In this document: positions 14,406 to 23,027 of the stretch, piece by piece
Layout of the letters: every line of letters begins with the position of its first letter
Position numbering within the stretch: the first letter of the stretch is position 1
NCBI GenBank assembly: GCA_017633935.1
Contig: JAGBOJ010000101.1
Coordinates: forward strand, 1 to 34,760
DNA from: Lachnospiraceae bacterium
GTDB taxonomy: Bacteria > Bacillota > Clostridia > Lachnospirales > Lachnospiraceae
Length of the DNA stretch: 34,760 nt
Reading direction: 5' to 3'
The notes under the pieces: model-generated
Seen by the model: the letters and a program-made list of their open reading frames with translations, nothing else
Told to the model about the DNA's origin: nothing
The model's database searches: none
Program-made: the position numbers and the translations under genes

Positions 14406-15410
14406 CTAAGTCAGCATCGTGAGCATACTGTTTGTTTTTTCGTAGAGGACATCGGCATTCTTCGCCCTCATTACCACTGATATGTACGAGTTTCCGGAGG
14501 AATCCTTTGACAGCAGGATAAGGTTTGCGCCTGCAAGCATTGTGGTCCCCGTCTTTCCGCCAATGATATTTACCTGTGTGGGAGCATTTACCTGACCCCT
14601 GAAATACCTGTTTGTCGAGGTACACGAAAACTCAACGGAGTCTCCCGCCATATTCTTATATACCGTGGAATATTCCGACATCCCGATTATTTCGATGAAT
14701 TTCCCGTATTTGATGGCCTCGTTAAACATCAGATACATATCATATGATGACGTATAATGATTGTCATCATGCAGGCCGCTGGGATTCACAAAATTTGTAT
14801 TGGTCGCCCCCAGCTTCTTTGCCCTTTCATTCATAAGCACAGCAAAGCCGTCTATCGAGCCCCCCACATTGACCGCTATAAGATTTGCTACATCGTTTGC
14901 CGAGTATATGAGAAGGAAATGAAGCGCCTGATCAAGCGTCATCGTATCCCCGGCCTTTAACCCGATCTTCTGTACATCATCCTCCGTAAGCACACAGCTC
15001 TCATCTGCCGTGAGGATCTTATCCATATCGCAGTTTTCTATGGCCACAAGTGCGGTCATCACCTTTGTAAGGCTTGCCGGATACAGTCTTGCGTAGACAT
15101 TTTTGGAATACATCGTCTTTTTATTCTTGATATCAAAAAAGGCTGCTGATCCGTAAGAATCAGCCCCGGCCTCTATCTCATTTGCAGAAGAGGAATCCCC
15201 CTCCGGGATACACAGATCCTCCGCAAAAGCCGCGGCTGTATTATAGGTATCGTTAGATTCAAATCTGAAGGAATTGTTTGTGGTATCCTTATCGTAAGGA
15301 AGCGCAATGTCCCCGTTTTGTGCGCAGCCTGTAAGCAGACTGACACTGAAAAGCGCCGGTATAAGGATCGCTGCAAGCATTCTTTTTATCGATCTATTTA
15401 TACATTTCAC
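14406..15410 (-). CDS. D-alanyl-D-alanine carboxypeptidase, lipoprotein
   Basis: This serine D,D-peptidase (S11 family) trims the last D-Ala from peptidoglycan stems. With the GTG start at 15410 it has 334 residues. It shows a signal sequence with lipobox LLTGC (C29), the catalytic tetrad SLTK at about 113-116, the SAN motif at 170-172 and KTGTT at 286. The usual C-terminal PBP5 domain is missing; a lipid anchor would replace it. The start is uncertain: a GAGGAG lies 12 bases before the GTG, while an ATG at 15380 has only a weak site. It overlaps the methylglyoxal-synthase-like gene and ends the elongation operon. LspA in this window would process it. Confidence 0.88.
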   Translation of the reverse strand: MKCINRSIKRMLAAILIPALFSVSLLTGCAQNGDIALPYDKDTTNNSFRFESNDTYNTAAAFAEDLCIPEGDSSSANEIEAGADSYGSAAFFDIKNKKTMYSKNVYARLYPASLTKVMTALVAIENCDMDKILTADESCVLTEDDVQKIGLKAGDTMTLDQALHFLLIYSANDVANLIAVNVGGSIDGFAVLMNERAKKLGATNTNFVNPSGLHDDNHYTSSYDMYLMFNEAIKYGKFIEIIGMSEYSTVYKNMAGDSVEFSCTSTNRYFRGQVNAPTQVNIIGGKTGTTMLAGANLILLSKDSSGNSYISVVMRAKNADVLYEKTNSMLTMLT

Positions 15411-15789
15411 GCCACTCAAGATCTCCTCTGTCAAGCGATTTTATCAAAAGCTCTGCCGTCGCCAGATTGGTCGCAAGCGGTATATTGTGCATATCACAAA
15501 GCCTGCATATATTTCCGGTATCCGTATCCGGCTGCGATACTACCTGCGCGTCCCTTAAAAAGATCACCAGATCTATCTCATTCTGGTCTATCTGGGCACC
15601 GAGCTGCTGTTCCCCGCCAAGATTTCCCGAAAGGTACTTGTGAACGTTTAAATTAGTGACCTCCTCTATAAGCCTTCCCGTCGTTCCGGTCGCATACAGC
15701 TCATGCCTGCTTAAGATCCCGCGATAAGCAATGCAGAAATTCTGCATCAGCTTCCTTTTTGCCTCATTTGCCACAAGTCCGATATTCAT
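15394..15789 (-). CDS. Methylglyoxal-synthase-like protein with altered active site
   Basis: The 131-residue protein aligns along its whole length with methylglyoxal synthase (MgsA), which turns dihydroxyacetone phosphate into methylglyoxal. The phosphate-binding LYATGTTG is intact, as are D80 and D90 (E. coli D91 and D101). However, where E. coli has H19-D20 this protein has N8-E9; the proposed catalytic base D71 is E60 (SGNLGGEQQLGA); and H98 is P87. By-eye alignment is gap-free across these sites. It may have weak, changed or no synthase activity and could be a ligand-sensing relative. It lies between rodA and the carboxypeptidase gene, with AGGAG upstream of the ATG. Confidence 0.82.
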   Translation of the reverse strand: MNIGLVANEAKRKLMQNFCIAYRGILSRHELYATGTTGRLIEEVTNLNVHKYLSGNLGGEQQLGAQIDQNEIDLVIFLRDAQVVSQPDTDTGNICRLCDMHNIPLATNLATAELLIKSLDRGDLEWREMYK

Positions 15790-15841
15790 TTACCCACCCT
15801 CTCCTTATGTCCTTGTATAAACGCCTAAAAAATGTGTCCCG

Positions 15842-16978
15842 CTAAAAATCCAGTTCTATACCCTGCATACGCTTTTCGGTGATTCGCGAAAGCCCCACAT
15901 TTAAAACCAGCCCGATCTCGGTAAATACGGTAATGAGTGATGTCGATCCGTAGCTGATAAACGGCAGCGGAAGTCCGGTATTGGGAAGAAGACCGGTGGC
16001 CACTCCTATATTTACGAAGCTCTGTACCCCGATATGGGCAGCCACCCCCGCACATATAAGAGTCCCCGAAAGATCCGGCGCTCTCATCCCGATAAAAACG
16101 ATCGTCACCACCATAGCGGCAAAGATAGCGACTATTGCAAAACATCCGGCAAAACCAAGCTCCTCTCCGGCTACGGCTATGATAAAGTCCGTCTGCGGCT
16201 CGGCTATGAAATTGCCGTTTTTGACCGATCCAACCTCGTTATTCTTGTACCCCTTTCCGGTAAGCTGACCGGAGCCGATGGCTGTGATCGAGTTCTGCTG
16301 CTGATATCCCTCCGTATTGGTATATTTGTCGGGCTGCAGCCATGCAAGTATCCTGTTCTGCTGATATGGCTTAATCAGCTCCTGATCAGGCTGCAATATC
16401 AAAAACAGCGCTATTATAAAGGTCGGGATGGCAACCGCTAAAACACCCATAATGATCTTTCCCGAAAGTCCCCCCACGTAGATCATGGCCACATAAATAG
16501 CCAGAACGACCACGCTCGTTGAAAGATCCGGCTCATCCTGTATCAGATACCAGGGCACCCCGATAAGGACAAGCGAGGGAAGCAGTACCGACACTTTATT
16601 TAGTCTGTCCCTGTATTTCATAATAAACTGAGCAAAGAATAAAATCAATAATATTTTGGCTGTTTCGGAAGGCTGAAACTGCAGTCCTCCTATAACAAGC
16701 CATCTCCTGGCGTTGTTTACGGTCCTTCCGAAAAGATCTACCGCCACGAGCAGCGCTACGCATATCCCGTAATACGCCCAGTAAAACCTGAGTATAAAGG
16801 AATAGCTTACAAGCGAGACTACGGCCATGACTATGATCCCTATCACAAGTCCCTGTATCTGCCTTGTCTGGACGCTCTCCTTGGCACTTCCGATTATGAT
16901 TATCCCGTAAAGCGCCTGAGCCACGGCTATAAGCACCAGTATGAAATTATAATTTCTGATATTGTATCTTTTTCCCAT
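15842..16978 (-). CDS. rodA: RodA, SEDS peptidoglycan glycosyltransferase
   Basis: RodA polymerises lipid II into glycan strands during cell elongation, working with its partner PBP2. The protein is hydrophobic throughout with about ten membrane helices. SEDS-family motifs are visible: NNARRWLVIGGLQFQPSE, DEPDLSTSVVV, QPQTDFI-type sequence (AEPQTDFIIAVAGEELGFAG) containing the likely catalytic Asp, and the closing PLPFISYGSTSLI. The ATG at 16978 is preferred over GTG at 16987, because AGGTGA lies five bases before the ATG; this gives 378 residues. It begins immediately after the PBP2 stop, as expected for an obligate pair. Confidence 0.95.
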   Translation of the reverse strand: MGKRYNIRNYNFILVLIAVAQALYGIIIIGSAKESVQTRQIQGLVIGIIVMAVVSLVSYSFILRFYWAYYGICVALLVAVDLFGRTVNNARRWLVIGGLQFQPSETAKILLILFFAQFIMKYRDRLNKVSVLLPSLVLIGVPWYLIQDEPDLSTSVVVLAIYVAMIYVGGLSGKIIMGVLAVAIPTFIIALFLILQPDQELIKPYQQNRILAWLQPDKYTNTEGYQQQNSITAIGSGQLTGKGYKNNEVGSVKNGNFIAEPQTDFIIAVAGEELGFAGCFAIVAIFAAMVVTIVFIGMRAPDLSGTLICAGVAAHIGVQSFVNIGVATGLLPNTGLPLPFISYGSTSLITVFTEIGLVLNVGLSRITEKRMQGIELDF

Positions 16979-16979
16979 A

Positions 16980-19874
16980 TCAGTCACCTATGGCCGCACT
17001 GTCCGGAGTTTCCGCGTTACCTGTTATGATATCCTCCACATCCTGCAGCTTAAAGTAATATTTTAACACATCTCTTGTTACCTCGGCGGCATTGGCCGAT
17101 GTATATCCGTAAGCTATACGCGTTGCGACGGATATCCTCGGATTGGAATACGGGGCAAAGCCGATGAAAAGAGCATGGTTCGGCCTCGTCTGCACCTGCT
17201 GTGCCGTACCGGTCTTTCCCGCCACTATTACCGGAAAATCCTCAAAGGCATTATAGGTGGATACCGCCTCTCTCATTCCCGAGTGTATCGCATCCCATGT
17301 GGAAGAAGAGATATCAATGTTGTTTCTTACATCCGGAGTGTAATCCTCCCTTAAGGCCCCCTCCGGTCCCATCAGCCTGTCCACGAGGCTTAAATTATAG
17401 CATACTCCCCTGTTTGCAACACAGGTCACATAGCGCGCAAGCTGAACTGTGGTATAGGAATGATTGCCCTGTCCGATAGCCGAGCGGACGGAGTCCTGAT
17501 CCGAAACCTGCGGCTCGGATTCGGTTATCTCTATCCCGCTTTTATCCGTAAGTCCGTACATATCACAATATTTACTGAGCCTTATCACACCCTCCTGACT
17601 GTTATACAGCCCCGTGACATCGGTACCGAGCCTGTATCCCACCTCATAGAAAAAGTAGTTGCAGGAGTTTTTTATCCCGCCCACCACATTTAACATCCCG
17701 TGTCTTCCGGGAGATATCCAGCATCTCGGCGAAGGGGTAATCCTGTCATATAATCCGACACAGTCTATCTGCTCCGTAAGGCTGATCACATGCTCTTCAA
17801 GTCCTGCTGTCGTGGATATGGGCTTAAAGGTGGAGCCCGGGGCCGTTTTCTGCTGGGTGGCATAATCATAAAGCGGAAGTGATTTGTCGTTTGCCAGCGC
17901 ATTGTAATAATCGGCATCAACCGAATTGGCCAGCATATTGTCATCATATCCCGGGTAGGTTACAAGGGCAAGCACCTCACCCGAGGCAGGGTCGGTCACA
18001 ACACACGACCCCGAGCACGGGTCAAGCGCAAGCTGGGCCGGTGTTATATCGAGATTCTTTATCCTTCCGAGTATGCAGTCGTAGGGGGATATCTCTCCGG
18101 CCTCAAGCTTTGCCCTCTCGCCGTCATTATCCGGGATTATGCCCTGTTCAAATAAAGCCATACATATCTGATAAGGCGTTATCTGCTCATCTGCTATCAT
18201 ATATTTGTAAAGCAGCTTATAAAAGGAATTGTCTTTTCTGAGCTCACCCTCCGTATAGATCACAAGGGTGTTGTAAATTTCCTCGGTATCGGCATACCCT
18301 CCGGTGGTCTTAAGCTTATCCACATCAACCCACCCCTCTGCTATGGCAGCCTTTAAGAAGGTTTTAAGGGATATCGTGCCCTCTCTCCATTTCACGTAAT
18401 CCTCATTTGCATTATCCACCTTTTCGGGGATGATGATGGATCTTGAGGGTTCCTCAAGCATGCTGACTATGTGGCTTTCGTACGACTGGTATTCCTTGTT
18501 GAGCTGGGAATACTGCGTGTTCACCGTCATAAGCTCGGTATCAAGATTCTGTATGACATTTTCCATCTTTTCCCTGAAAAGGCTGTACATTGCCTTTTCG
18601 TTCGTTCCCGCCTCCGGCAGTGCCATATGCGAAAAGGAAAATACGTTATTGTCAAAAAGTGCGAAATAAACATCATCTATCGGTATGACTATGTCTGATG
18701 CACTTGCTTCCTCCGAAGGATCATAGCCCTTTATGTTCCTTATCTTTGAGACCACTATTCCGGCAAGCTTCTGCTCTATGATCTTATAGATAGCGCTCTG
18801 CAGATCGTAATCTATGGTAAGGTACAGATCGTTTCCCGCTTCCGGTTCGGTCTGCGAGCCGGTCTCCGTAACCCGTCCGAGGTTATCCACGAATATCGTC
18901 TGCCGTCCCTTGTTTCCCTGAAGCTGCTTTTCCATGACCTGCTCTATTCCGGATTTTCCGACCTTGTCATTGAGCTCGTAAATATGGCTGTAGCCCGACT
19001 CATCATCGGATGAGTTAAGCTCGGCAAGCTCCTCCTCCGAGATCTTTCCGGTGTACCCGAGGATATGCGACATACTCGGATCGTCCACATATTCCCTTAT
19101 CGTATCCTCGGCAATATTGACTCCCTGAAGGGTATCGAGATTTTCCATGATCTCCGCCACAGTCTGACGGCTTACATCCGTGGCGATATTAGTGGCGATG
19201 TATTTCTGGTAGCTGTTTGCATACATCGCATATCTTACCCTTATTATCTTAAGTATAAGGTCCTTTGTATATCCCTCCATCGGTATGAAATCGTAGGACC
19301 CGTTTTTGTTTTCGATATACCTTCCGACTCCGAACATCTTCTTGTCGCAAAGGTACTTCATCACATCCTCTGCCGTTGAATTCCTCTCCCTTACGAGAAG
19401 CTCATCGATGGAGGATCTTCCGTAGATATCCGCAAGGAATCTCAGAAGGGCCGTTTTTGATACGGTGAACTGGTATGTGCCGTTATCATCGATGGTTATG
19501 TCAAAATCATTGTCCAGCTTATCCCCGTTTTTTTCGATCATATCCACGACCCGGTAAATGGTCTCGTTGATCTCCATATCCCTTGTGCTCGTCGGATCGT
19601 AGTTATCCTCTATGGTAACGGAATAAGCAAGCTTGTCCCATGCAAGAGGGACTCCGTTCCTGTCATAGATGGCTCCTCTCGTTGCCTGGATCGTTCTTTC
19701 TCTTTCTATCTTTAAGGTGAAATTATCCTGATACGATTCCCCGTTTACGATCTGGAGTATAAAAAGCCTGTAGATAAGAACCCCCATCAGTACGACGATA
19801 AAAAAGCCCATGATGAAAATCCTGGATGTGATAAGACCTATGAACTTGTCACGCACATTACGTAAAAAACTCAT
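16980..19874 (-). CDS. mrdA: Penicillin-binding protein 2 (elongation transpeptidase) with large insertion
   Basis: This class B PBP cross-links peptidoglycan as RodA's partner. One membrane helix (about residues 18-42) precedes the pedestal domain (RERTIQATRGAIYDRNGVPLAWD). The catalytic domain has S681 in STFK, the S737-C-N739 triad and K887-T-G889. It is 964 residues, compared with roughly 600-720 for most relatives. The extra length is mainly between YLTIDYDLQ (352-359) and SGSCVVTDPASGEVLALVTYPG (621-642), normally separated by some 15 residues. The insert includes a probable coiled coil at 433-475. Four-base overlap with mreD; rodA starts directly after it. Confidence 0.93.
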   Translation of the reverse strand: MSFLRNVRDKFIGLITSRIFIMGFFIVVLMGVLIYRLFILQIVNGESYQDNFTLKIERERTIQATRGAIYDRNGVPLAWDKLAYSVTIEDNYDPTSTRDMEINETIYRVVDMIEKNGDKLDNDFDITIDDNGTYQFTVSKTALLRFLADIYGRSSIDELLVRERNSTAEDVMKYLCDKKMFGVGRYIENKNGSYDFIPMEGYTKDLILKIIRVRYAMYANSYQKYIATNIATDVSRQTVAEIMENLDTLQGVNIAEDTIREYVDDPSMSHILGYTGKISEEELAELNSSDDESGYSHIYELNDKVGKSGIEQVMEKQLQGNKGRQTIFVDNLGRVTETGSQTEPEAGNDLYLTIDYDLQSAIYKIIEQKLAGIVVSKIRNIKGYDPSEEASASDIVIPIDDVYFALFDNNVFSFSHMALPEAGTNEKAMYSLFREKMENVIQNLDTELMTVNTQYSQLNKEYQSYESHIVSMLEEPSRSIIIPEKVDNANEDYVKWREGTISLKTFLKAAIAEGWVDVDKLKTTGGYADTEEIYNTLVIYTEGELRKDNSFYKLLYKYMIADEQITPYQICMALFEQGIIPDNDGERAKLEAGEISPYDCILGRIKNLDITPAQLALDPCSGSCVVTDPASGEVLALVTYPGYDDNMLANSVDADYYNALANDKSLPLYDYATQQKTAPGSTFKPISTTAGLEEHVISLTEQIDCVGLYDRITPSPRCWISPGRHGMLNVVGGIKNSCNYFFYEVGYRLGTDVTGLYNSQEGVIRLSKYCDMYGLTDKSGIEITESEPQVSDQDSVRSAIGQGNHSYTTVQLARYVTCVANRGVCYNLSLVDRLMGPEGALREDYTPDVRNNIDISSSTWDAIHSGMREAVSTYNAFEDFPVIVAGKTGTAQQVQTRPNHALFIGFAPYSNPRISVATRIAYGYTSANAAEVTRDVLKYYFKLQDVEDIITGNAETPDSAAIGD

Positions 19875-20374
19875 TCCCTGTCCTTTTTAAGTGAAACCGT
19901 TTTCATGACGATCATCTCAATGGGCCTGTATAGGATGATGGTAACGACTATGGTATATATGACCTCGGGAAGCATGATGTTTATAAAATAAAACGGCATA
20001 TCAAGCCTTGCCCTTAAAAGAAAGCCGAATATATACTGCAATACAAGGCATGCAAGGTCGCTTAAGGTTATAAAGATCATCGGAAATTTAACATCCTCAG
20101 GGTAAAAGACACGGTTTCCGAATCCGTTTAAATATCCTATGTATAAAAAAATAAGGGCATTCAGACCTATGAGATTCCCGTAAAAGATATCAAGCAGCAG
20201 ACCGCTGAAAAAACCGGTTATCATTCCGTCTTTCCTGCCTCCGGCAAAGCCCGCGGCGCTGGTTATGATTATGAGCAGATTCGGTACTATCCCTGCAAAA
20301 GAGACAGCCTGAAAGAAGGTACTCTGAAGGAGAAAACACAATATGACGGCTGCAATTTCCACTACCCGTCTCAT
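19871..20374 (-). CDS. mreD: Rod shape-determining protein MreD
   Basis: MreD is an integral membrane component of the elongation complex. This 167-residue protein is almost wholly hydrophobic, with five or six predicted membrane segments, and carries the weakly conserved family pattern GMITGFFSGLLLDIFYGNLIGLNALIFLYIGY broken across residues 55-87. The sequence is poorly conserved in general, so the call rests on hydropathy, length and position: it overlaps mreC by four bases upstream and PBP2 by four downstream. Confidence 0.9.
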   Translation of the reverse strand: MRRVVEIAAVILCFLLQSTFFQAVSFAGIVPNLLIIITSAAGFAGGRKDGMITGFFSGLLLDIFYGNLIGLNALIFLYIGYLNGFGNRVFYPEDVKFPMIFITLSDLACLVLQYIFGFLLRARLDMPFYFINIMLPEVIYTIVVTIILYRPIEMIVMKTVSLKKDRE

Positions 20375-21240
20375 AGTCCCTCCGCCTTTTCCTTAAGCTG
20401 CGTGATTATCAGTACGACATCGAGATGTTCAAAATCGACAAGCGGGGTTATCCTGCCCGATTTTGTAAGATTGTTTGAATCGGTCTCTATCGCGCTGATA
20501 TATCCGATCGATATACCCGGAAGATATCTGTCCGAAATATCGGATGTGACCACCTTATCCCCTACCACAACACTGTCATCACTGTCATTGAGCTGCCTGA
20601 AATCAATATCACCCTGCTTCATACTCTGCAGGTTCCCCCTGACAATGAGATTATCGGCCGATGAAAGCACCATTGCGCTGACATTGCTGTCATCATCGAT
20701 TATGGAGCGTACCTGTGCCCAGTTGGGTCCGACCTTTGTGACAATACCCACAAGTCCGGCTCCGGAGATGACGTTCATATCGGTCTTGACTCCGTCCTCC
20801 GTACCCTTATCGACCACAAAAACAGAATACCAGTTTCCGGGGTCCTTTCCCGTCACTCTGGCTCCTATCTTTTCATATTCCGAATACTCCTCATCAAGGT
20901 CATAAAGCTCCCTTAATTTGGACAGCTCATACCTGTCTGCGGTAAGCTCGTTATTTTTCTGCTCCAGCTCTGCGACCTTGGCTTTAAGCACTTCATTTTC
21001 CGACAAGACCGTCTTTACGTCCTTCAGATCACTGATCCTTTTGTTAAATCCCGAGCCTATCGTCGTAAGGCCGTTTTGAAAAGGGATTATGGTATAGCCT
21101 GCCGCATATGAGCATATCCTGCTTATCACATCCGTCGTAAAGGAAAGTATCATAAGCCCTGCGCAAAGTATCGTAAGTATAAGCAGTACATACTTTTCGG
21201 GCAGGACAAACCTCTTACGTTTAAGTCTTACTCTTGCCAT
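20371..21240 (-). CDS. mreC: Rod shape-determining protein MreC
   Basis: MreC is a membrane-anchored scaffold that activates PBP2-RodA. The 289-residue protein has a basic N-terminus and one membrane helix at about residues 16-36. A coiled coil follows (about 68-112, SENEVLKAKVAELEQKNNEL), then the beta-rich MreC domain containing ARVTGKDPGNWYSVFVVDKGTEDGV and MNVISGAGLVGIVTKVG, both typical. It is of normal length and lies three bases after mreB. It overlaps mreD by four bases (ATGA). Confidence 0.95.
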   Translation of the reverse strand: MARVRLKRKRFVLPEKYVLLILTILCAGLMILSFTTDVISRICSYAAGYTIIPFQNGLTTIGSGFNKRISDLKDVKTVLSENEVLKAKVAELEQKNNELTADRYELSKLRELYDLDEEYSEYEKIGARVTGKDPGNWYSVFVVDKGTEDGVKTDMNVISGAGLVGIVTKVGPNWAQVRSIIDDDSNVSAMVLSSADNLIVRGNLQSMKQGDIDFRQLNDSDDSVVVGDKVVTSDISDRYLPGISIGYISAIETDSNNLTKSGRITPLVDFEHLDVVLIITQLKEKAEGL

Positions 21241-21243
21241 ATC

Positions 21244-22257
21244 TTACTTTTCATCTTCAACAAGCGAATAAGCCACCGAACGGAAATTACTGTCCTTAAT
21301 TACTCTTGCAAGTCCCAAAGCAACACAGTCCTGCGAATCGATCGCCTTATTTACCCTGAGGTTGGTACCGCGGACTATATGCTCGTCCAGATGTGCAAGC
21401 TGTGCCGACCCGCCCGTCAGATAGATACCGTGTCTGTATATATCGGCACCCAGCTCCGGCGGTGTCCGTTCAAGAATGACCTTTATATTATCAACTATCG
21501 TGGCTGTAGCCTCAGTAAGCGCCAGATCGAGCATTTCCGTGGGAATGGCTCTTTCCACGGGAAGTCCCGTCACTATATCCCTTCCGTAAACTATGGAATC
21601 CTCTTCGGCTTCTTCAAGCTCGGTAAGAGCCACCTTGACCTGCTCCGCTGTTTTTTCGCCTATTAAGAGTCCGAATTCCCTTCTTATCACGTTTCTTATG
21701 GTCTCGTCGAATTTTCTTCCGCCGATCTTTAAGAGCTTTGAAAGGACTATACCGCCCAGAGAAAGGACGGATATCTCAGTCGTCTCGTAGCCGACATCAA
21801 CTATCAGTATGCCCTGGGAGTTCTTGACATCTATATCAAGTCCCAGCCCGTCGGCTATGGATTTTTCAACCATCAGTATCTTTTTTGCCTTTACGTTCGC
21901 ATCCTTTATGAGGTCATAAAAAGCCCTCTTTTCAACCTCTGTCACATCCGTCGGAACAGCCACGTAAAAATCGGCTCCGCTGTACCTGCCCCCTTCCGTT
22001 ATCTCCATGATAAAATTACGCAGGACAGACTGCATATCGTTGATATCCGCTATGACTCCGTTATTTAAGGGATGCGATACCCTGATATTGGCGGGTGCTT
22101 TTTCAAACATCTCAAAAGCCGCGTCCCCGTATGCTAAAAGCGTGGACTTCTTCATGACGGCAACCATATTCTTTTCGCTCAATATCGTATCATCGACATT
22201 ATTGTATATCTTGATATTTCCGGTACCCAGATCGATACCAAAACTAAAGCTGCTCAA
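21244..22257 (-). CDS. mreB: MreB-family actin-like protein with altered nucleotide motifs
   Basis: The 337-residue protein has the MreB fold and lies before mreC and mreD. Phosphate-1 motif FGIDLGTGNIKIY and the adenosine motif LTGGSAQLAHLD are recognisable. Against Thermotoga MreB, by-eye alignment without gaps shows two changes. The IEEPMAAAIG segment reads VEKSIADGLG, so the Glu before Pro that is equated with the ATP-hydrolysis Glu of Hsp70 is Lys. Phosphate-2 VDIGGGTTE reads VDVGYETTE. ATP hydrolysis is therefore doubtful. The start is TTG at 22257, inside the radC end, preceded by AAGGGGA; the next Met is past the phosphate-1 motif. Confidence 0.9.
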   Translation of the reverse strand: MSSFSFGIDLGTGNIKIYNNVDDTILSEKNMVAVMKKSTLLAYGDAAFEMFEKAPANIRVSHPLNNGVIADINDMQSVLRNFIMEITEGGRYSGADFYVAVPTDVTEVEKRAFYDLIKDANVKAKKILMVEKSIADGLGLDIDVKNSQGILIVDVGYETTEISVLSLGGIVLSKLLKIGGRKFDETIRNVIRREFGLLIGEKTAEQVKVALTELEEAEEDSIVYGRDIVTGLPVERAIPTEMLDLALTEATATIVDNIKVILERTPPELGADIYRHGIYLTGGSAQLAHLDEHIVRGTNLRVNKAIDSQDCVALGLARVIKDSNFRSVAYSLVEDEK

Positions 22258-22951
22258 AGTCTTTCCCCTTTTCCAAAAAGCTGAAGTAAACCCCGTCCCC
22301 TATGATAAGACTGTCCAAAAGCTGTATACCGACGTAGGAACAGCCCGTAAAAAGGATCTTTGAAGTCTTTATATCCTGAGACGAGGGATTCGGGTCACCG
22401 CTTGGATGATTATGAACAAATATGAGCTTTGCTGCATCCATTGACAATGCTTTCTTTAATATCTCACGCACTGATACAGGTGACATATCCGAGGTTCCCT
22501 CACTCATCTTAATGTCACCGATAAAATACTGCCTGCTGTCCAAAAGCATTATGCATACCCTCTCCCTGTCAAGGTATCTGAGCTCTTCCATGTAGTATGC
22601 GGCAGCCTCTCCCGAATACCTGATATGGATCCTCTTTCCGAAACGGCTCTGCCTCCACATCCTCTTTGAAAGCTCGCACAGGCACAAAAGCTCTATCGCC
22701 TTTACCCTGCCTATCCCATCGATATGCATAAGCTCGCTCATTGACAGATTTAAAAGATGCCCCAGTGAACGGTTTTTCCCGCATAAAGCCAGAACATCGT
22801 TTGCAAGCTGCCCCGCTCCCCTGTCCTTTGTCCCGTTCCTGATAAATACCGCCAGGAGCTCACTGTCAGTCAGCACCTCCGGACCGTATTTTTCGCATCG
22901 TTCATAAGGTCTTTCTCCAACCGGAGTTTCCCGTATTAAATTGTAATTCAT
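22244..22951 (-). CDS. radC: RadC-family JAB/MPN-domain protein
   Basis: The 235-residue protein has an N-terminal helix-hairpin-helix-like region (LTDSELLAVFIRNGTKD, HIDGIGRVKAIEL) and a C-terminal JAB-type metal-binding domain with H180, H182 and D193 in VHNHPSGDPNPSSQD. Despite the name, a role in DNA repair is disputed and the true substrate is unknown. It is commonly found just before mreB in Firmicutes, as here, where the two frames overlap by 14 bases. AAGGAG precedes the ATG. A 10-bp hairpin lies just upstream of that site. Confidence 0.95.
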   Translation of the reverse strand: MNYNLIRETPVGERPYERCEKYGPEVLTDSELLAVFIRNGTKDRGAGQLANDVLALCGKNRSLGHLLNLSMSELMHIDGIGRVKAIELLCLCELSKRMWRQSRFGKRIHIRYSGEAAAYYMEELRYLDRERVCIMLLDSRQYFIGDIKMSEGTSDMSPVSVREILKKALSMDAAKLIFVHNHPSGDPNPSSQDIKTSKILFTGCSYVGIQLLDSLIIGDGVYFSFLEKGKDFEQL

Positions 22952-22969
22952 GCCGGCTCCTTTCCGTTA

Positions 22970-22996
22970 AAGCCGTGCCTTTCTTTGGCACAGCTT
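22970..22996 (-). other. Hairpin in front of radC
   Basis: The arms at 22987-22996 and 22970-22979 pair over 10 bp with one G-U pair and a seven-base loop on the minus strand. Only three Ts follow, so it would be a weak terminator at most. It lies between the methionine-gamma-lyase-like stop and the radC ribosome site, in the largest gap (76 bases) of the long operon, and may lower expression downstream or mark a processing point. Confidence 0.4.
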
Positions 22997-23027
22997 ACAA
23001 AGAGCCCATATTTCATCCATTATCCTA

